A stretch of DNA of 64,000 bases from Streptomyces lincolnensis (GCF_001685355.1 NZ_CP016438.1:7068001-7132000), one strand, 5' to 3'. Positions 10,747 through 19,506 are shown, counted from the first letter of the stretch. Notes: generated by a model from the letters alone, not told the origin. Made by a program: numbers and translations.

Positions 10747-12336
10747 GTGAGCTCGAAACCTGTCGTACTCATCGCTGAAGAGCTGTCGCCCGCGACCGTG
10801 GACGCGCTCGGCCCCGACTTCGAGATCCGCCACTGCAACGGCGCCGACCGGGCGGAGCTGCTCCCGGCCATCGCCGACGTGGACGCGATCCTGATCCGTT
10901 CGGCGACCAAGGTCGACGCCGAGGCGGTCGCCGCCGCGAACAAGCTGAAGGTCGTCGCGCGAGCCGGCGTCGGCCTGGACAACGTCGACGTCTCCGCCGC
11001 CACCAAGGCCGGCGTGATGGTCGTCAACGCCCCCACGTCGAACATCGTGACCGCCGCCGAACTGGCCTGCGGTCTGCTGCTGGCCACCGCGCGCCACATC
11101 CCGCAGGCCAACACCGCCCTGAAGAACGGCGAGTGGAAGCGCAGCAAGTACACGGGTGTCGAGCTGGCCGAGAAGACCCTCGGCGTGGTGGGCCTCGGCC
11201 GCATCGGCGCGCTCGTCGCGCAGCGCATGTCCGCCTTCGGCATGAAGGTCGTCGCCTACGACCCCTACGTGCAGCCCGCGCGGGCCGCGCAGATGGGCGT
11301 CAAGGTGCTGTCGCTGGACGAGCTCCTCGAAGTGTCCGACTTCATCACCGTGCACCTGCCGAAGACCCCCGAGACCCTCGGTCTCATCGGTGACGAGGCG
11401 CTGCACAAGGTCAAGCCGAGTGTGCGCGTCGTCAACGCCGCGCGCGGCGGGATCGTCGACGAGGAGGCGCTGTACTCCGCCCTCAAGGAGGGCCGCGTCG
11501 CCGGTGCCGGTCTCGACGTGTACGCGAAGGAGCCCTGCACGGACTCCCCGCTCTTCGAGCTCGACCAGGTCGTCTGCACCCCGCACCTCGGTGCCTCCAC
11601 CGACGAGGCGCAGGAGAAGGCCGGTATCGCCGTCGCCCGCTCGGTGCGTCTCGCCCTCGCCGGCGAGCTGGTCCCGGACGCGGTGAACGTCCAGGGCGGT
11701 GTCATCGCCGAGGACGTCAAGCCGGGTCTGCCGCTCGCCGAGCGTCTCGGCCGGATCTTCACCGCGCTCGCCGGTGAGGTCGCGGTCCGCCTCGACGTCG
11801 AGGTGTACGGCGAGATCACCCAGCACGACGTGAAGGTGCTGGAGCTCAGCGCCCTCAAGGGTGTCTTCGAGGACGTCGTCGACGAGACCGTGTCGTACGT
11901 CAACGCCCCGCTGTTCGCGCAGGAGCGCGGTGTCGAGGTGCGGCTGACGACCAGCTCGGAGTCGGCCGACCACCGCAACGTCGTCACCGTGCGGGGCACG
12001 CTCGGCAACGGCGAGGAGGTGTCGGTGTCCGGCACGCTGGCCGGTCCGAAGCACCTCCAGAAGATCGTCGCGGTCGGGGAGTACGACGTCGACCTGGCGC
12101 TCGCCGACCACATGGTCGTCCTGAAGTACGAGGACCGTCCCGGTGTCGTCGGCACGGTGGGCCGGATCTTCGGTGAGTCGGGGATCAACATCGCCGGTAT
12201 GCAGGTGTCGCGGGCGATCGCCGGTGGCGAGGCTCTCGCGGTGCTGACCGTGGACGACACGGTGCCCGCCGGGGTGCTGACCGAGGTCGCCGAGGAGATC
12301 GGGGCGACCTCGGCTCGCGCCGTGAACCTGGTCTGA
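10747..12336 (+). CDS. serA: D-3-phosphoglycerate dehydrogenase
   Basis: A 529-residue enzyme for the first step of serine synthesis, 3-phosphoglycerate to 3-phosphohydroxypyruvate. The catalytic and Rossmann part comprises residues 1-310, with LGVVGLGRIGALVAQRM, the catalytic Arg region VNAARGGIVDEEAL and the His region CTPHLGAST. It is followed by an intervening allosteric substrate-binding domain and a C-terminal ACT domain (VVLKYEDRPGVVGTVGRIF) that senses serine. This is the long type typical of actinobacteria. GTG at 10747 is preferred over the in-frame GTG at 10735 because GAGGA lies nine bases before it. It is convergent with the MFS gene, with stops eight bases apart. Confidence 0.96.
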   Translation: MSSKPVVLIAEELSPATVDALGPDFEIRHCNGADRAELLPAIADVDAILIRSATKVDAEAVAAANKLKVVARAGVGLDNVDVSAATKAGVMVVNAPTSNIVTAAELACGLLLATARHIPQANTALKNGEWKRSKYTGVELAEKTLGVVGLGRIGALVAQRMSAFGMKVVAYDPYVQPARAAQMGVKVLSLDELLEVSDFITVHLPKTPETLGLIGDEALHKVKPSVRVVNAARGGIVDEEALYSALKEGRVAGAGLDVYAKEPCTDSPLFELDQVVCTPHLGASTDEAQEKAGIAVARSVRLALAGELVPDAVNVQGGVIAEDVKPGLPLAERLGRIFTALAGEVAVRLDVEVYGEITQHDVKVLELSALKGVFEDVVDETVSYVNAPLFAQERGVEVRLTTSSESADHRNVVTVRGTLGNGEEVSVSGTLAGPKHLQKIVAVGEYDVDLALADHMVVLKYEDRPGVVGTVGRIFGESGINIAGMQVSRAIAGGEALAVLTVDDTVPAGVLTEVAEEIGATSARAVNLV

Positions 12337-12342
12337 GACCGA

Positions 12343-12362
12343 CTCAAACGCCGGACGGGCTG
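12343..12362 (-). repeat. Copy of a dispersed 20-bp Streptomyces-type intergenic repeat
   Basis: On the minus strand this reads CAGCCCGTCCGGCGTTTGAG, identical to 44521-44540 on the plus strand. Here it supplies the last codons and stop of the MFS gene. I recall similar sequences as frequent at gene ends in Streptomyces genomes. Confidence 0.6.
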
Positions 12363-13876
12363 AGGGAACTCGGCTCGGCCGGCGTTTTGTCGTGCCGGCG
12401 CGTTCGGCGCAGGGCCAGGGGAGTCAGGCACGCGGCCCCGGCCAGCAGGACCGTCCCCGCGATCGCCGCCCCCTGCATCCCGTGGGTGAAGGCCTCCCGG
12501 GCCGTGGTGGCCAGGCCGGGGAACCGGTCGGCGACCGCCAGCGCACCGCCCAGCGTCTCGCGGGCCGCGTCCGGCGCCGAGGCCGGGATCTCGTGGCGGT
12601 AGACGGCCGTACCGATGGACCCGAGCAGGGCCATGCCGAGGGCGCCGCCGAACTCCGCGCCGGTCTCCATGAGGGAGGAGGCGGCGCCCGCCCGTTCCAC
12701 CGGGGCCGCACTCAGCGCGAGGTCCGCGATCTGGACCGTGACGAGGGTGATTCCGGAGGCGAGGACACCGCACGCGGTCAGGACGAGCGCCATGGAGTCC
12801 GCGCCGGCGAGGGCCAGCAGGCCGTAGCCGCAGGCGCCGATCAGGAAGCCGGTGGTGACGACGTGCACGCGGCTCACGCCCCGGTGCACCAGCTGGGTCG
12901 ACAGGGGCGCCGCGAGGCCGATCGGCACCGAGGGGAGCAGGGCCCACAGGGCCGCTTCCAGGGCGCTCTTGTCGAGGACCGACTGGATGTACTGGGTGGT
13001 GAAGTACGCCGAGCCCATGATCGCGAACATGGTGATCAGGTAGAGCGTGAGGGCCGGGGTGAAGCCGGGGCGGCGGAACAGGTCCGGTGAGATCATCGGC
13101 GCGGCGGTCGTGCGCTGGCGGTGGACGAAGAGCGCGGCGAAGAGCAGGCCGACGGTGATCGACACGACGTAGCGGACGTTCCAGCCCTCCGAGGGGATCT
13201 CCTTGAGGCCGTAGACCACGGGCAGTACCGCGGCCATGGACAGCGGGATGCTCGGCCAGTCGAAGCGGCCGGGGTCGGGATTCTTCGCCTCGGGGAGCAG
13301 CAGCGGGCCGAGGAGCAGCAGCAGGGCCATCGCGGGCAGGTTGACCAGGAAGACCGAACCCCACCAGAAGAACTCCACCAGCAGACCGCTCAGCACCGAG
13401 CCGAGGGCGATGCCGGCCGTCATCACGCCGGACCACAGGGCGATCGCCTTCGTCCGCTGCGCCGGGTCGGTGAACATCGTGCGGACCAGCGCCATCGTGG
13501 ACGGCATCAGGGTCGCGCCGCCGATGCCGAGGACCGCGCGGGCCACGATCAGCGTCTCGGCGCTGTCGGCGTACGCCGCGGCCAGGGAGGCGGCCCCGAA
13601 GGCGGCCGCGCCGATCAGGAGCAGCCTGCGCCGGCCGATGCGGTCGCCGAGCGCGCCCATCGTCATCAGCAGGCCGGCCAGGACGAAGCCGTAGATGTCG
13701 AAGATCCACAGCAGTTGGGTGCCGGTCGGTTCCAGGTCCGCGCTGATCGCCGGGACGGCGAAGTAGAGGACCGAGACGTCCATGGAGACCAGCAGCAGCG
13801 GAAGCATCAGGACGGCGAGGGCCGTCCATTCACGGCGGCCGGCCAGGGAGGGGCCGGCAGGGGTCGGGTTCGTCAT
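12344..13876 (-). CDS. MFS drug efflux transporter (14-helix DHA2/QacA type)
   Basis: A 510-residue multidrug antiporter of the major facilitator superfamily. About 14 hydrophobic helices are visible, with the motif-A loop GALGDRIGRRR (about residue 77) and the motif-C-like segment in helix 5 (GIALGSVLSGLL). The long form with central helices is characteristic of the QacA/EmrB group. It is divergent from a TetR gene across a compact operator region, the usual arrangement for a ligand-induced efflux pump. The substrates cannot be predicted. The C-terminus and stop fall in a dispersed repeat, so the tail (SLSPSGV) may be acquired. Confidence 0.93.
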   Translation of the reverse strand: MTNPTPAGPSLAGRREWTALAVLMLPLLLVSMDVSVLYFAVPAISADLEPTGTQLLWIFDIYGFVLAGLLMTMGALGDRIGRRRLLLIGAAAFGAASLAAAYADSAETLIVARAVLGIGGATLMPSTMALVRTMFTDPAQRTKAIALWSGVMTAGIALGSVLSGLLVEFFWWGSVFLVNLPAMALLLLLGPLLLPEAKNPDPGRFDWPSIPLSMAAVLPVVYGLKEIPSEGWNVRYVVSITVGLLFAALFVHRQRTTAAPMISPDLFRRPGFTPALTLYLITMFAIMGSAYFTTQYIQSVLDKSALEAALWALLPSVPIGLAAPLSTQLVHRGVSRVHVVTTGFLIGACGYGLLALAGADSMALVLTACGVLASGITLVTVQIADLALSAAPVERAGAASSLMETGAEFGGALGMALLGSIGTAVYRHEIPASAPDAARETLGGALAVADRFPGLATTAREAFTHGMQGAAIAGTVLLAGAACLTPLALRRTRRHDKTPAEPSSLSPSGV

Positions 13877-13883
13877 GACGGTG

Positions 13884-13940
13884 ACTATACGAGCGTCTTA
13901 AACGCTTGTCTATGACGCTTGTCTATGACGCTTGTCTGTG
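13884..13940. promoter_or_regulatory. MFS promoter with palindromic and iterated operator
   Basis: Read leftwards, TAGACA (13907-13912) and TATAGT (13884-13889) are separated by exactly 17 bases. The spacer contains the inverted repeat AGCGT/ACGCT around CTTAA. Extending towards the TetR gene are three head-to-tail 13-bp units ACGCTTGTCTATG at 13902, 13915 and 13928, the last with GTG. TetR dimers bound here would block the MFS promoter and probably the TetR promoter too. Confidence 0.7.
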
Positions 13941-13978
13941 ACGACTGTGTAAGTCGGCCGTATAGATAGAGTGGCCGT

Positions 13979-14557
13979 ATGGGACACCGTGAGGATCTGC
14001 TCGAAGGCGCCAAGCGCTGCCTGCTGGCGAAGGGTTTTGTCCGGACCACAGCGCGAGACATCGTCAAGGAGTCGGGGACGAATCTGGCGTCGATCGGCTA
14101 TCACTACGGCTCGAAGGACGCGCTGCTGGCGCAGGCCTACGTCGAGATGGTGGAGGGCATGTCCGACGCCTTCGAGGGCGGCGGCGAGATCCGGGGGGAG
14201 CCCGGGTCGATCGAGCGGTTCGCCGAGGTGTGGTCGAACATCATCGGGACCATGCGGGACCCGGGTTCGCTGTGGCGGCTCAGCCTGGAGATCGTCGTCA
14301 TGGGCGACCAGGTGCCCGAGGTGCGCGACCATCTGGCGCGGGCGCAGCGGGAGGGCGCGCGCGGCATCGTCACCGTCTTCCACGGCGGCCGGGAGGAGGA
14401 CGTCACGGAGGACGTCGTGGACACGCTCGGCTACTTCTATCTGACTCTGATGATGGGCCTCATGGCGCAGTGGACCTTCGACCCGGCGACCGCCCCCGAG
14501 GCGGACCAGCTCGCCGAAGGGCTGCGCCGGATCGTCGAGGGGGTCAAGGGGACGTGA
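13979..14557 (+). CDS. TetR-family transcriptional regulator
   Basis: A 192-residue repressor. The N-terminal helix-turn-helix covers residues 1-50 (AKRCLLAKGFVRTTARDIVKE, then IGYHYGSKDALL). The C-terminal ligand domain is of the TetR_C type with a hydrophobic helix near 150-165. The likely target is the divergent MFS gene. A -10-like TAGATA at 13963-13968 lies only ten bases before the ATG and no ribosome-binding site is visible, so the mRNA may be leaderless or nearly so. Its 3' end overlaps the convergent ABC gene by 14 bases. Confidence 0.92.
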   Translation: MGHREDLLEGAKRCLLAKGFVRTTARDIVKESGTNLASIGYHYGSKDALLAQAYVEMVEGMSDAFEGGGEIRGEPGSIERFAEVWSNIIGTMRDPGSLWRLSLEIVVMGDQVPEVRDHLARAQREGARGIVTVFHGGREEDVTEDVVDTLGYFYLTLMMGLMAQWTFDPATAPEADQLAEGLRRIVEGVKGT

Positions 14558-15218
14558 CCCGCCCGTCCCGCATCTCGATCACCCGGTCCGCGAAGTGCCG
14601 TACGACGGACCGGTCGTGGCAGATGAACAGGTAGCCGAGGCCCAGCTCGTCCTGGAGGTCGGCGAGCAGGTTCAGCACGCCGGCCCGCACCGACGGGTCC
14701 AGGGCCGACACCGGCTCGTCGAGGACCAGCAGCCGTGGGTCGGAGGCCAACGCCCGGGCGACTCCGGCGCGTTGGCACTGGCCGCCGGAGAGCTCGTGCG
14801 GGTGACGGTCGCCGTGGGAGGGGTCGAGGCCGACGCGGGTGAGGAGTTCCGCGACCCGGGCGGGGCCGCCCTCGGGGTCCCAGCGGCCCTGGACCTTCAG
14901 GGGTTCCGCCACCGCGTCGCGGATGCGGTGGCGGGGGCTGAGGGAGCCGTAGGGATCCTGGAAGACGGGCTGCATCCGCGGGCGCAGGGGACGCAGCTCG
15001 CTCTCGGTGAGGGAGGTCAACTCCCGTCCCTCGAAGTGCACTTCACCGGCGGCGGGGCGGGGGAGCTGGAGCACCGCGAGGGCGGTGGAGGACTTGCCGC
15101 AGCCGGAGGGGCCGTTGAGCGCGAGGGTCTCGCCGGCCTCCAGGGCGAAGGAGACGCGGTCCACCGCCGTGACGTTGCCGTAGCGGACGACGAGATCGCG
15201 GACGTCAAGAAGAGGCAT
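14544..15218 (-). CDS. Peptide/nickel-type ABC transporter ATP-binding protein (DppF-like)
   Basis: A 224-residue ATPase and last gene of a four-gene importer operon. It has Walker A GPSGCGKSS, the Q-loop in VFQDPYGSLSPR (typical of the Opp/Dpp/Nik group), the signature LSGGQCQR (Cys where Arg is common), Walker B LLVLDEPVSALD and the switch His in FICHD. It is short at the C-terminus compared with most DppF proteins, lacking the oligopeptide-transporter tail. Its start overlaps the preceding ATPase gene by 14 bases, which indicates coupling. It drives import together with the other ATPase and the fused permease. Confidence 0.92.
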   Translation of the reverse strand: MPLLDVRDLVVRYGNVTAVDRVSFALEAGETLALNGPSGCGKSSTALAVLQLPRPAAGEVHFEGRELTSLTESELRPLRPRMQPVFQDPYGSLSPRHRIRDAVAEPLKVQGRWDPEGGPARVAELLTRVGLDPSHGDRHPHELSGGQCQRAGVARALASDPRLLVLDEPVSALDPSVRAGVLNLLADLQDELGLGYLFICHDRSVVRHFADRVIEMRDGRVTSP

Positions 15219-16173
15219 GCTGCTGGTCCCGGAACAACTCGACGGCGGGGTGGGGGAGTTCGGCCCAGTGGTGGCAGGCGGTCAGCCGGCCCTCGGCCGG
15301 GCGGGGCTCCGGCTCCTCGTGATGGCACTCGCCCGCCGCGAGCGGGCAGCGCGGGGCGAACGCGCAGCCCGGCGGCAGTGCCCCCGGCGCCGGCGGGGTG
15401 CCCGGGAGGGTGGGCAGGCGGCGGTTTCGCGCGTACTCGGGGAGCGAGGCCAGCAGCCCCGCCGTGTACGGGGCCAGCGGGCGGGTCAACACCTCGTCCG
15501 CCGGGCCGAGTTCGGTCAGCCGGCCGGCGTACATCACGAGCGCGCGGTCCGCGTGCTCCCGTACGACGTCCAGGTCGTGCGTGACCAGGACGAGCGCCGC
15601 GCCGACCGCCTCCCGCTGCTCCGCCAGGAGGCTCAGGACCTGGTCGCGGCGCTCCTCGTCGAGGGCGGTGGTCGGCTCGTCGGCGACGAGGACGTCCGGT
15701 TCGTTGATCGTCGCCATGGCGATGACCGCGCGCTGGCGCATACCGCCGGAGAACTCGTGCGGATACGCCCGCGCCCGGCGGGCGGCGTCCGGGATGCCGA
15801 CCCTGTCCAGCGCGGCCACCGCCCGGGCCCGGGCCTCCTTGCGCGGGACGCGGGCCACCGACCGTACGGCGGCGGCGAGTTGGTCACCCACAGGGTGCAC
15901 GGGGGACAGGGCGGACAGGGCGTCCTGCGGGACCAGGGCGATCCGGCGGCCGCGCTCGGCCGAGAGATCCGGCCGTACGGTTCCGGTGGCGGTCGCCCCG
16001 TGCGGGAGCATGCCGAGCAGGGCCCGGGCCGTGAGGGACTTGCCCGCGCCCGACTCGCCGACGATCGCGAGGACTTCGCGCGGGTGGATGTCGAAGGACA
16101 GTCCGCGCACGACCTCGACGCCGTCGAAGGCGATCCTGAGATCACGCACCGACAGCAGCGGTTCAGACGCCAA
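15205..16173 (-). CDS. Peptide/nickel-type ABC transporter ATP-binding protein (DppD-like)
   Basis: A 322-residue ATPase with Walker A GESGAGKSL, signature FSGGMRQR, Walker B VLVADEPTTALD and switch His THD. The C-terminal extension has the oligopeptide-transporter motif PGCAFAPRCPLA and later Cys/His pairs, which mark the Opp/Dpp/Nik subfamily. The start is TTG at 16173 behind AAGGAGG, and it overlaps the end of the permease gene by 11 bases. In this family the two ATPases form a heterodimer under the two permease halves. Confidence 0.92.
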   Translation of the reverse strand: MASEPLLSVRDLRIAFDGVEVVRGLSFDIHPREVLAIVGESGAGKSLTARALLGMLPHGATATGTVRPDLSAERGRRIALVPQDALSALSPVHPVGDQLAAAVRSVARVPRKEARARAVAALDRVGIPDAARRARAYPHEFSGGMRQRAVIAMATINEPDVLVADEPTTALDEERRDQVLSLLAEQREAVGAALVLVTHDLDVVREHADRALVMYAGRLTELGPADEVLTRPLAPYTAGLLASLPEYARNRRLPTLPGTPPAPGALPPGCAFAPRCPLAAGECHHEEPEPRPAEGRLTACHHWAELPHPAVELFRDQQHASS

Positions 16174-17944
16174 CGGGGGCCTCCTTCACGGACGTTCGGG
16201 ACCCGGTAGCGGCCTTCCGGCGCCGGACCACGGTGTCGCGGCCCTGCGCGTACGACGCCCCCGACACCGCGAGCCCCGCCAGCAGGGCCAGGGCCACCGC
16301 CGGGGCGAGGGCGGCCCAGGGGGCGCGTTCCACATAGGCGCGGGACTCGTCGAGGAGCAGGCCCCACTCCGGGGCGGGCGGCTGGGCACCCAGGCCCAGG
16401 AAGCCGAGGGAGGCCAGGGCCAGGGCGATACCGGGCAGCCGCAGCAGGGCGTGCCGGGCCACGGGGCCGGCGACCGAGGGCAGGACGTGCCGGGTGAGGA
16501 TCCACGACGGCGGTGCGCCGATGGCCCGCTGGGCGGTGAGGAAGGAGGACGCCCGCACCTCCTGGACCAGCGCCGCCGCGTGCGCGGCCAGGGGCGGCCA
16601 GGAGATCAGCGCCACCGCGAAGGCCGCCCCGCCGGTGCCGGGACCGGCGGCCGCCGCGACCAGGATGCCGACGATCACCGGGGGAAGCGCGTTGGCGATG
16701 TCGGCCGCGCCCGCCGCGACGCCCGGAAGGAAGCCCAGGACCAGGGCGATCACCAGGCTGAGCAGGCAGACGGCCGCGGCCGTGCCGACCGTCGGGGCGG
16801 CGCCGTGGCCGAGCCGGGCCAGCACATCGCGGCCGAGGCCGTCGGTGCCGAGCGGATGCGACCAGGAGGGCGCCGCCAGGCGGGCCGTCGTGGTCACGGT
16901 GTACGGGTCGCGCAGCAGACCCCAGCCGATCGTCACGGCGAGGACGGCGAACAGGGCCAATGGGACCGCTGGATGGGTACGCACCGGACGGACCGGCGGC
17001 AGCGACAGCCCGGCGTCCCGCAGGGCCGGGCCGAGCAGCCGGCGCCGCAGCAGAGCCGACGCCGCGCCGGCGACCAGGCCGAGCAGCAGCAGGGCGAGGA
17101 CGGATCCCTGGAGCAGCGGCAGATCCTGCGACTTCGCCGCGCCGAGGGCCGTACGCCCGATCCCGGGCACGGCGAACACCGTCTCCACGGCGACCGCGCC
17201 GCCGGTGAGACCCACGGCGGCCATGCCGAACTGCGGGACCAGGGGCGGCAGGACCCGCTTGAGGGCGGCCGCCGAGATGCTGCCCCGGCCGACTCCGGCG
17301 CCCCGCCACAGCTCCACCCACCGCTCGTCCAGCACGGCGGGCAGCGCGTCCGCGACCAGTCGGCCGAGCAGACCGCCCCCCGGGACGCCGAGCGCGAGCG
17401 CGGGCAGCACCATGTACGCGGGGCCCTGCCAGCCGGAGGTCGGCAGCAGGCCCAGCCACACCCCGCCCACCAGCAGCGCGACCGTGGCCAGGAGGAACTC
17501 GGGGACCGCCGCGAGCATCGCGCCCCACGCCCCGGCCGACCGGCGCCCCCGCACCAGCACGGGCGCGACCAGCGCGCAGGCCAGCAGCAGAGCCACCCCG
17601 AAGGCCGCGCCCATCAGGCCGAGGGACACCTGGAGCCCGGCGAGGACCGACGGCAGCACATCGGTGCCGGACACCCAGGACGCACCGAGGTCTCCGCGCA
17701 CCAGGTCCGACGCCCAACTCCCCAGCAGGGACAGGGGACCCGCGTCCAGCCCGAGATCCTGTCGTACGGCGTCCAGGGCCTCCTTCGTCGGTTCCTGCTC
17801 GGCGGAACGGGCCCGCAGCACGGTCAGCGCGGGGTCCCTGCCGGAGAGCCAGGGCAGCAGGCCGACGGCGGTCAGGACGGCGAGGAGGCAGAGCAGCCGG
17901 GTGAGCCCGGCCGTGCTCACCGGCCTCCGTGTACGGAGCTTCAC
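16163..17944 (-). CDS. Fused ABC permease (DppB-DppC fusion)
   Basis: A 593-residue membrane protein in which both permease halves are joined. Residues about 1-300 match the DppB/OppB type: one N-terminal helix, then the extracytoplasmic segment with DLGLDAGPL and GDLGASW, and an EAA-like loop ending FAVPGIGRTALGAA. Residues about 325-580 match the DppC/OppC type (HPLGTDGLGRDVLARL, RAIGAPPSWILTRHVLP, LGFLGLGAQPPAPEWG). Most relatives use two separate proteins. The start is GTG, overlapping the stop of the binding-protein gene as GTGA. One chain would form the whole membrane channel. Confidence 0.9.
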   Translation of the reverse strand: MKLRTRRPVSTAGLTRLLCLLAVLTAVGLLPWLSGRDPALTVLRARSAEQEPTKEALDAVRQDLGLDAGPLSLLGSWASDLVRGDLGASWVSGTDVLPSVLAGLQVSLGLMGAAFGVALLLACALVAPVLVRGRRSAGAWGAMLAAVPEFLLATVALLVGGVWLGLLPTSGWQGPAYMVLPALALGVPGGGLLGRLVADALPAVLDERWVELWRGAGVGRGSISAAALKRVLPPLVPQFGMAAVGLTGGAVAVETVFAVPGIGRTALGAAKSQDLPLLQGSVLALLLLGLVAGAASALLRRRLLGPALRDAGLSLPPVRPVRTHPAVPLALFAVLAVTIGWGLLRDPYTVTTTARLAAPSWSHPLGTDGLGRDVLARLGHGAAPTVGTAAAVCLLSLVIALVLGFLPGVAAGAADIANALPPVIVGILVAAAAGPGTGGAAFAVALISWPPLAAHAAALVQEVRASSFLTAQRAIGAPPSWILTRHVLPSVAGPVARHALLRLPGIALALASLGFLGLGAQPPAPEWGLLLDESRAYVERAPWAALAPAVALALLAGLAVSGASYAQGRDTVVRRRKAATGSRTSVKEAPVGV

Positions 17945-19437
17945 TTGACGTAGGTGTCCGCCGTGACCAGTTCCCGCTCGCGCGGGTCGTGGGCGGCGCC
18001 GACGACTCCGGCGGCGTCGCCCTGGATCACCCGCTCGTGGAGCATCGGTACGGCGGCGTCGGTGCCGAGCACGGCGGCCTCGGCGGCGATGATCGCCTTG
18101 CGGCGCGTCTCACCGGTCCTGGTCTCGCCGGCCTTCGTCACCGCCGCGTCCACCTTGGTGTCGGCGAGCTGGGGGATGTTGAAGGAGCCGTCGGAGGCGA
18201 AGTCGCTGTAGAGGTAGGCGGCCGGGTCGCCGGAGTCCAGGACGGTGGCCCGGGACAGGATGAACGCGTCGAACGCGCCCGCCAGCATGTCGGCTTCGAT
18301 GTTGGCGTACTCACGGATGTCCAGCTTCACCTTGAACCCGGCCTTCTGCAGCTGCTGCTGGAGCGTGGCGGCGACCTCGGGCAGTTCGGCGCGGTCGGTG
18401 AAGGTGCCGATGGTCACCGTCTCGCCGTCGGCTTTGCCGGCCTTGGCCCGCTGGACCGGTGTGCGCAGCTCGGCCGCCCACGGCAGCGCGGGGCCGAGCA
18501 GCCCCTGGGCGACATCCGCCCGCCCCTCGTACACGCCCTCCACGATCGACTTCGCGTCGATCGCCTCACGGGCGGCGGCGCGCAGCGAGGCGTCCTTGAA
18601 GGCGCCCTTGCCGGTGTTCAGGTAGAGCGTGTTGGTGCGGGGCATCGGGACCTCGGTGATCAGGTCCTCGTCGAGCAGCGCGGCCTGCGACACCGGCACG
18701 GCCTCGACGATGTCCGCCTCACCGCTGCGGAGCGCGGCGGCGCGCGCGGTGCCGTCGGGCACGAACCTCACGTCGATCCCCGGGGCCTTGGCCTTGCCGC
18801 CCCAGTAGCCGTCGTAGCGGTCGAGGCTCGCGGACGAGGTGCCGTTGACCTTGGTCAGCTCGAACGGGCCGGTGCCCGCGTCGAGCGGGTTCACCGACTT
18901 CCCCCGGTACGCCTTCGCCGCGAGGATCGACAGCTGCGGCGAGCTGAGCCGCTGCGGGACGAGGGGGTCCTCGGCGGCGGTCGTGACGGTGACCGTGTCC
19001 GCGTCCACGGCCTTCGTGGTCACCTCGACACCGTCGAGGATGCGGGGCTTGGGGGCCGCGCCGGCCGCTCTGGTCAGGGAGCGCACGACGGCCTGGGCGT
19101 CCAGCTTCGTGCCGTCGTGGAAGGTGACACCGTCGCGTATCTCGAAGGTCCAGGTGCGGCCGGACTGCCGCCACTTGGTGGCCAGCGCCGGTACGGCGTT
19201 CCCGTCGGCGTCCAGCTTCACCAGCGTCTCCGCCGTCGACCAGCGCGACAGCTTGAACGCGTCGTCCGTGAGCGGAGACAGCCCGGAGCGTGGGGGCTGC
19301 ATCATCGCGAGACGTACGCGCTCGCCGTCGCCCTGGTCACCCGTGGCCGACTCCGCTCCGGCGAAGCAGCCGGTGAGCAGTGCGGAGGTGGCGGCGAGGG
19401 CCGTGGCGGGAAGCAGACTGCGGGTGGACAGGCGCAC
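17941..19437 (-). CDS. ABC transporter substrate-binding lipoprotein (SBP_bac_5 family)
   Basis: A 498-residue exported solute-binding protein, first gene of the operon. The signal peptide ends in the lipobox LLTGC (about residue 24). The mature part is a full-length family 5 protein: LSRWSTAETLVKLDADG, TWTFEIRDGVTFHDG, GTGPFELTKVNG and IDVRFVPDGTARAAALRSGEADIVE. This family binds oligopeptides, nickel or metal chelates, opines and glycosides. The GTG start at 19437 has GGAGGG six bases upstream. The Zur-like box in its promoter suggests a zinc-linked ligand such as a metallophore-metal complex. That is inference. Confidence 0.93.
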   Translation of the reverse strand: MRLSTRSLLPATALAATSALLTGCFAGAESATGDQGDGERVRLAMMQPPRSGLSPLTDDAFKLSRWSTAETLVKLDADGNAVPALATKWRQSGRTWTFEIRDGVTFHDGTKLDAQAVVRSLTRAAGAAPKPRILDGVEVTTKAVDADTVTVTTAAEDPLVPQRLSSPQLSILAAKAYRGKSVNPLDAGTGPFELTKVNGTSSASLDRYDGYWGGKAKAPGIDVRFVPDGTARAAALRSGEADIVEAVPVSQAALLDEDLITEVPMPRTNTLYLNTGKGAFKDASLRAAAREAIDAKSIVEGVYEGRADVAQGLLGPALPWAAELRTPVQRAKAGKADGETVTIGTFTDRAELPEVAATLQQQLQKAGFKVKLDIREYANIEADMLAGAFDAFILSRATVLDSGDPAAYLYSDFASDGSFNIPQLADTKVDAAVTKAGETRTGETRRKAIIAAEAAVLGTDAAVPMLHERVIQGDAAGVVGAAHDPRERELVTADTYVK

Positions 19438-19491
19438 GGGGCCCTCCGGGTAAAGGGGCGGTCAAGGGGCGGTGCGCTGACCGTAGCACGA

Positions 19492-19506
19492 TGACAATCG
19501 TTTTCA
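19492..19506. promoter_or_regulatory. Zur/Fur-type operator before the ABC importer operon
   Basis: Read in the direction of the operon the 15-mer is TGAAAACGATTGTCA, a near-perfect 7-1-7 palindrome close to the Streptomyces Zur box (TGAAAATGATTTTCA type, from memory). It ends 55 bases before the GTG and overlaps the probable -35 of a promoter whose -10-like TACGGT is at 19480-19485 (written here on the minus strand). Zinc-loaded Zur would repress the operon. Confidence 0.7.

Noticed and set aside
12392..13915. Several plus-strand frames opposite the MFS efflux gene
   Set aside because: All are antisense, charged and low in complexity, with no start signals.
13902..13940. Short CRISPR or phage attachment site made of 13-bp repeats
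   Set aside because: Only three head-to-tail units, placed over a TetR-controlled promoter; operator function is more likely.
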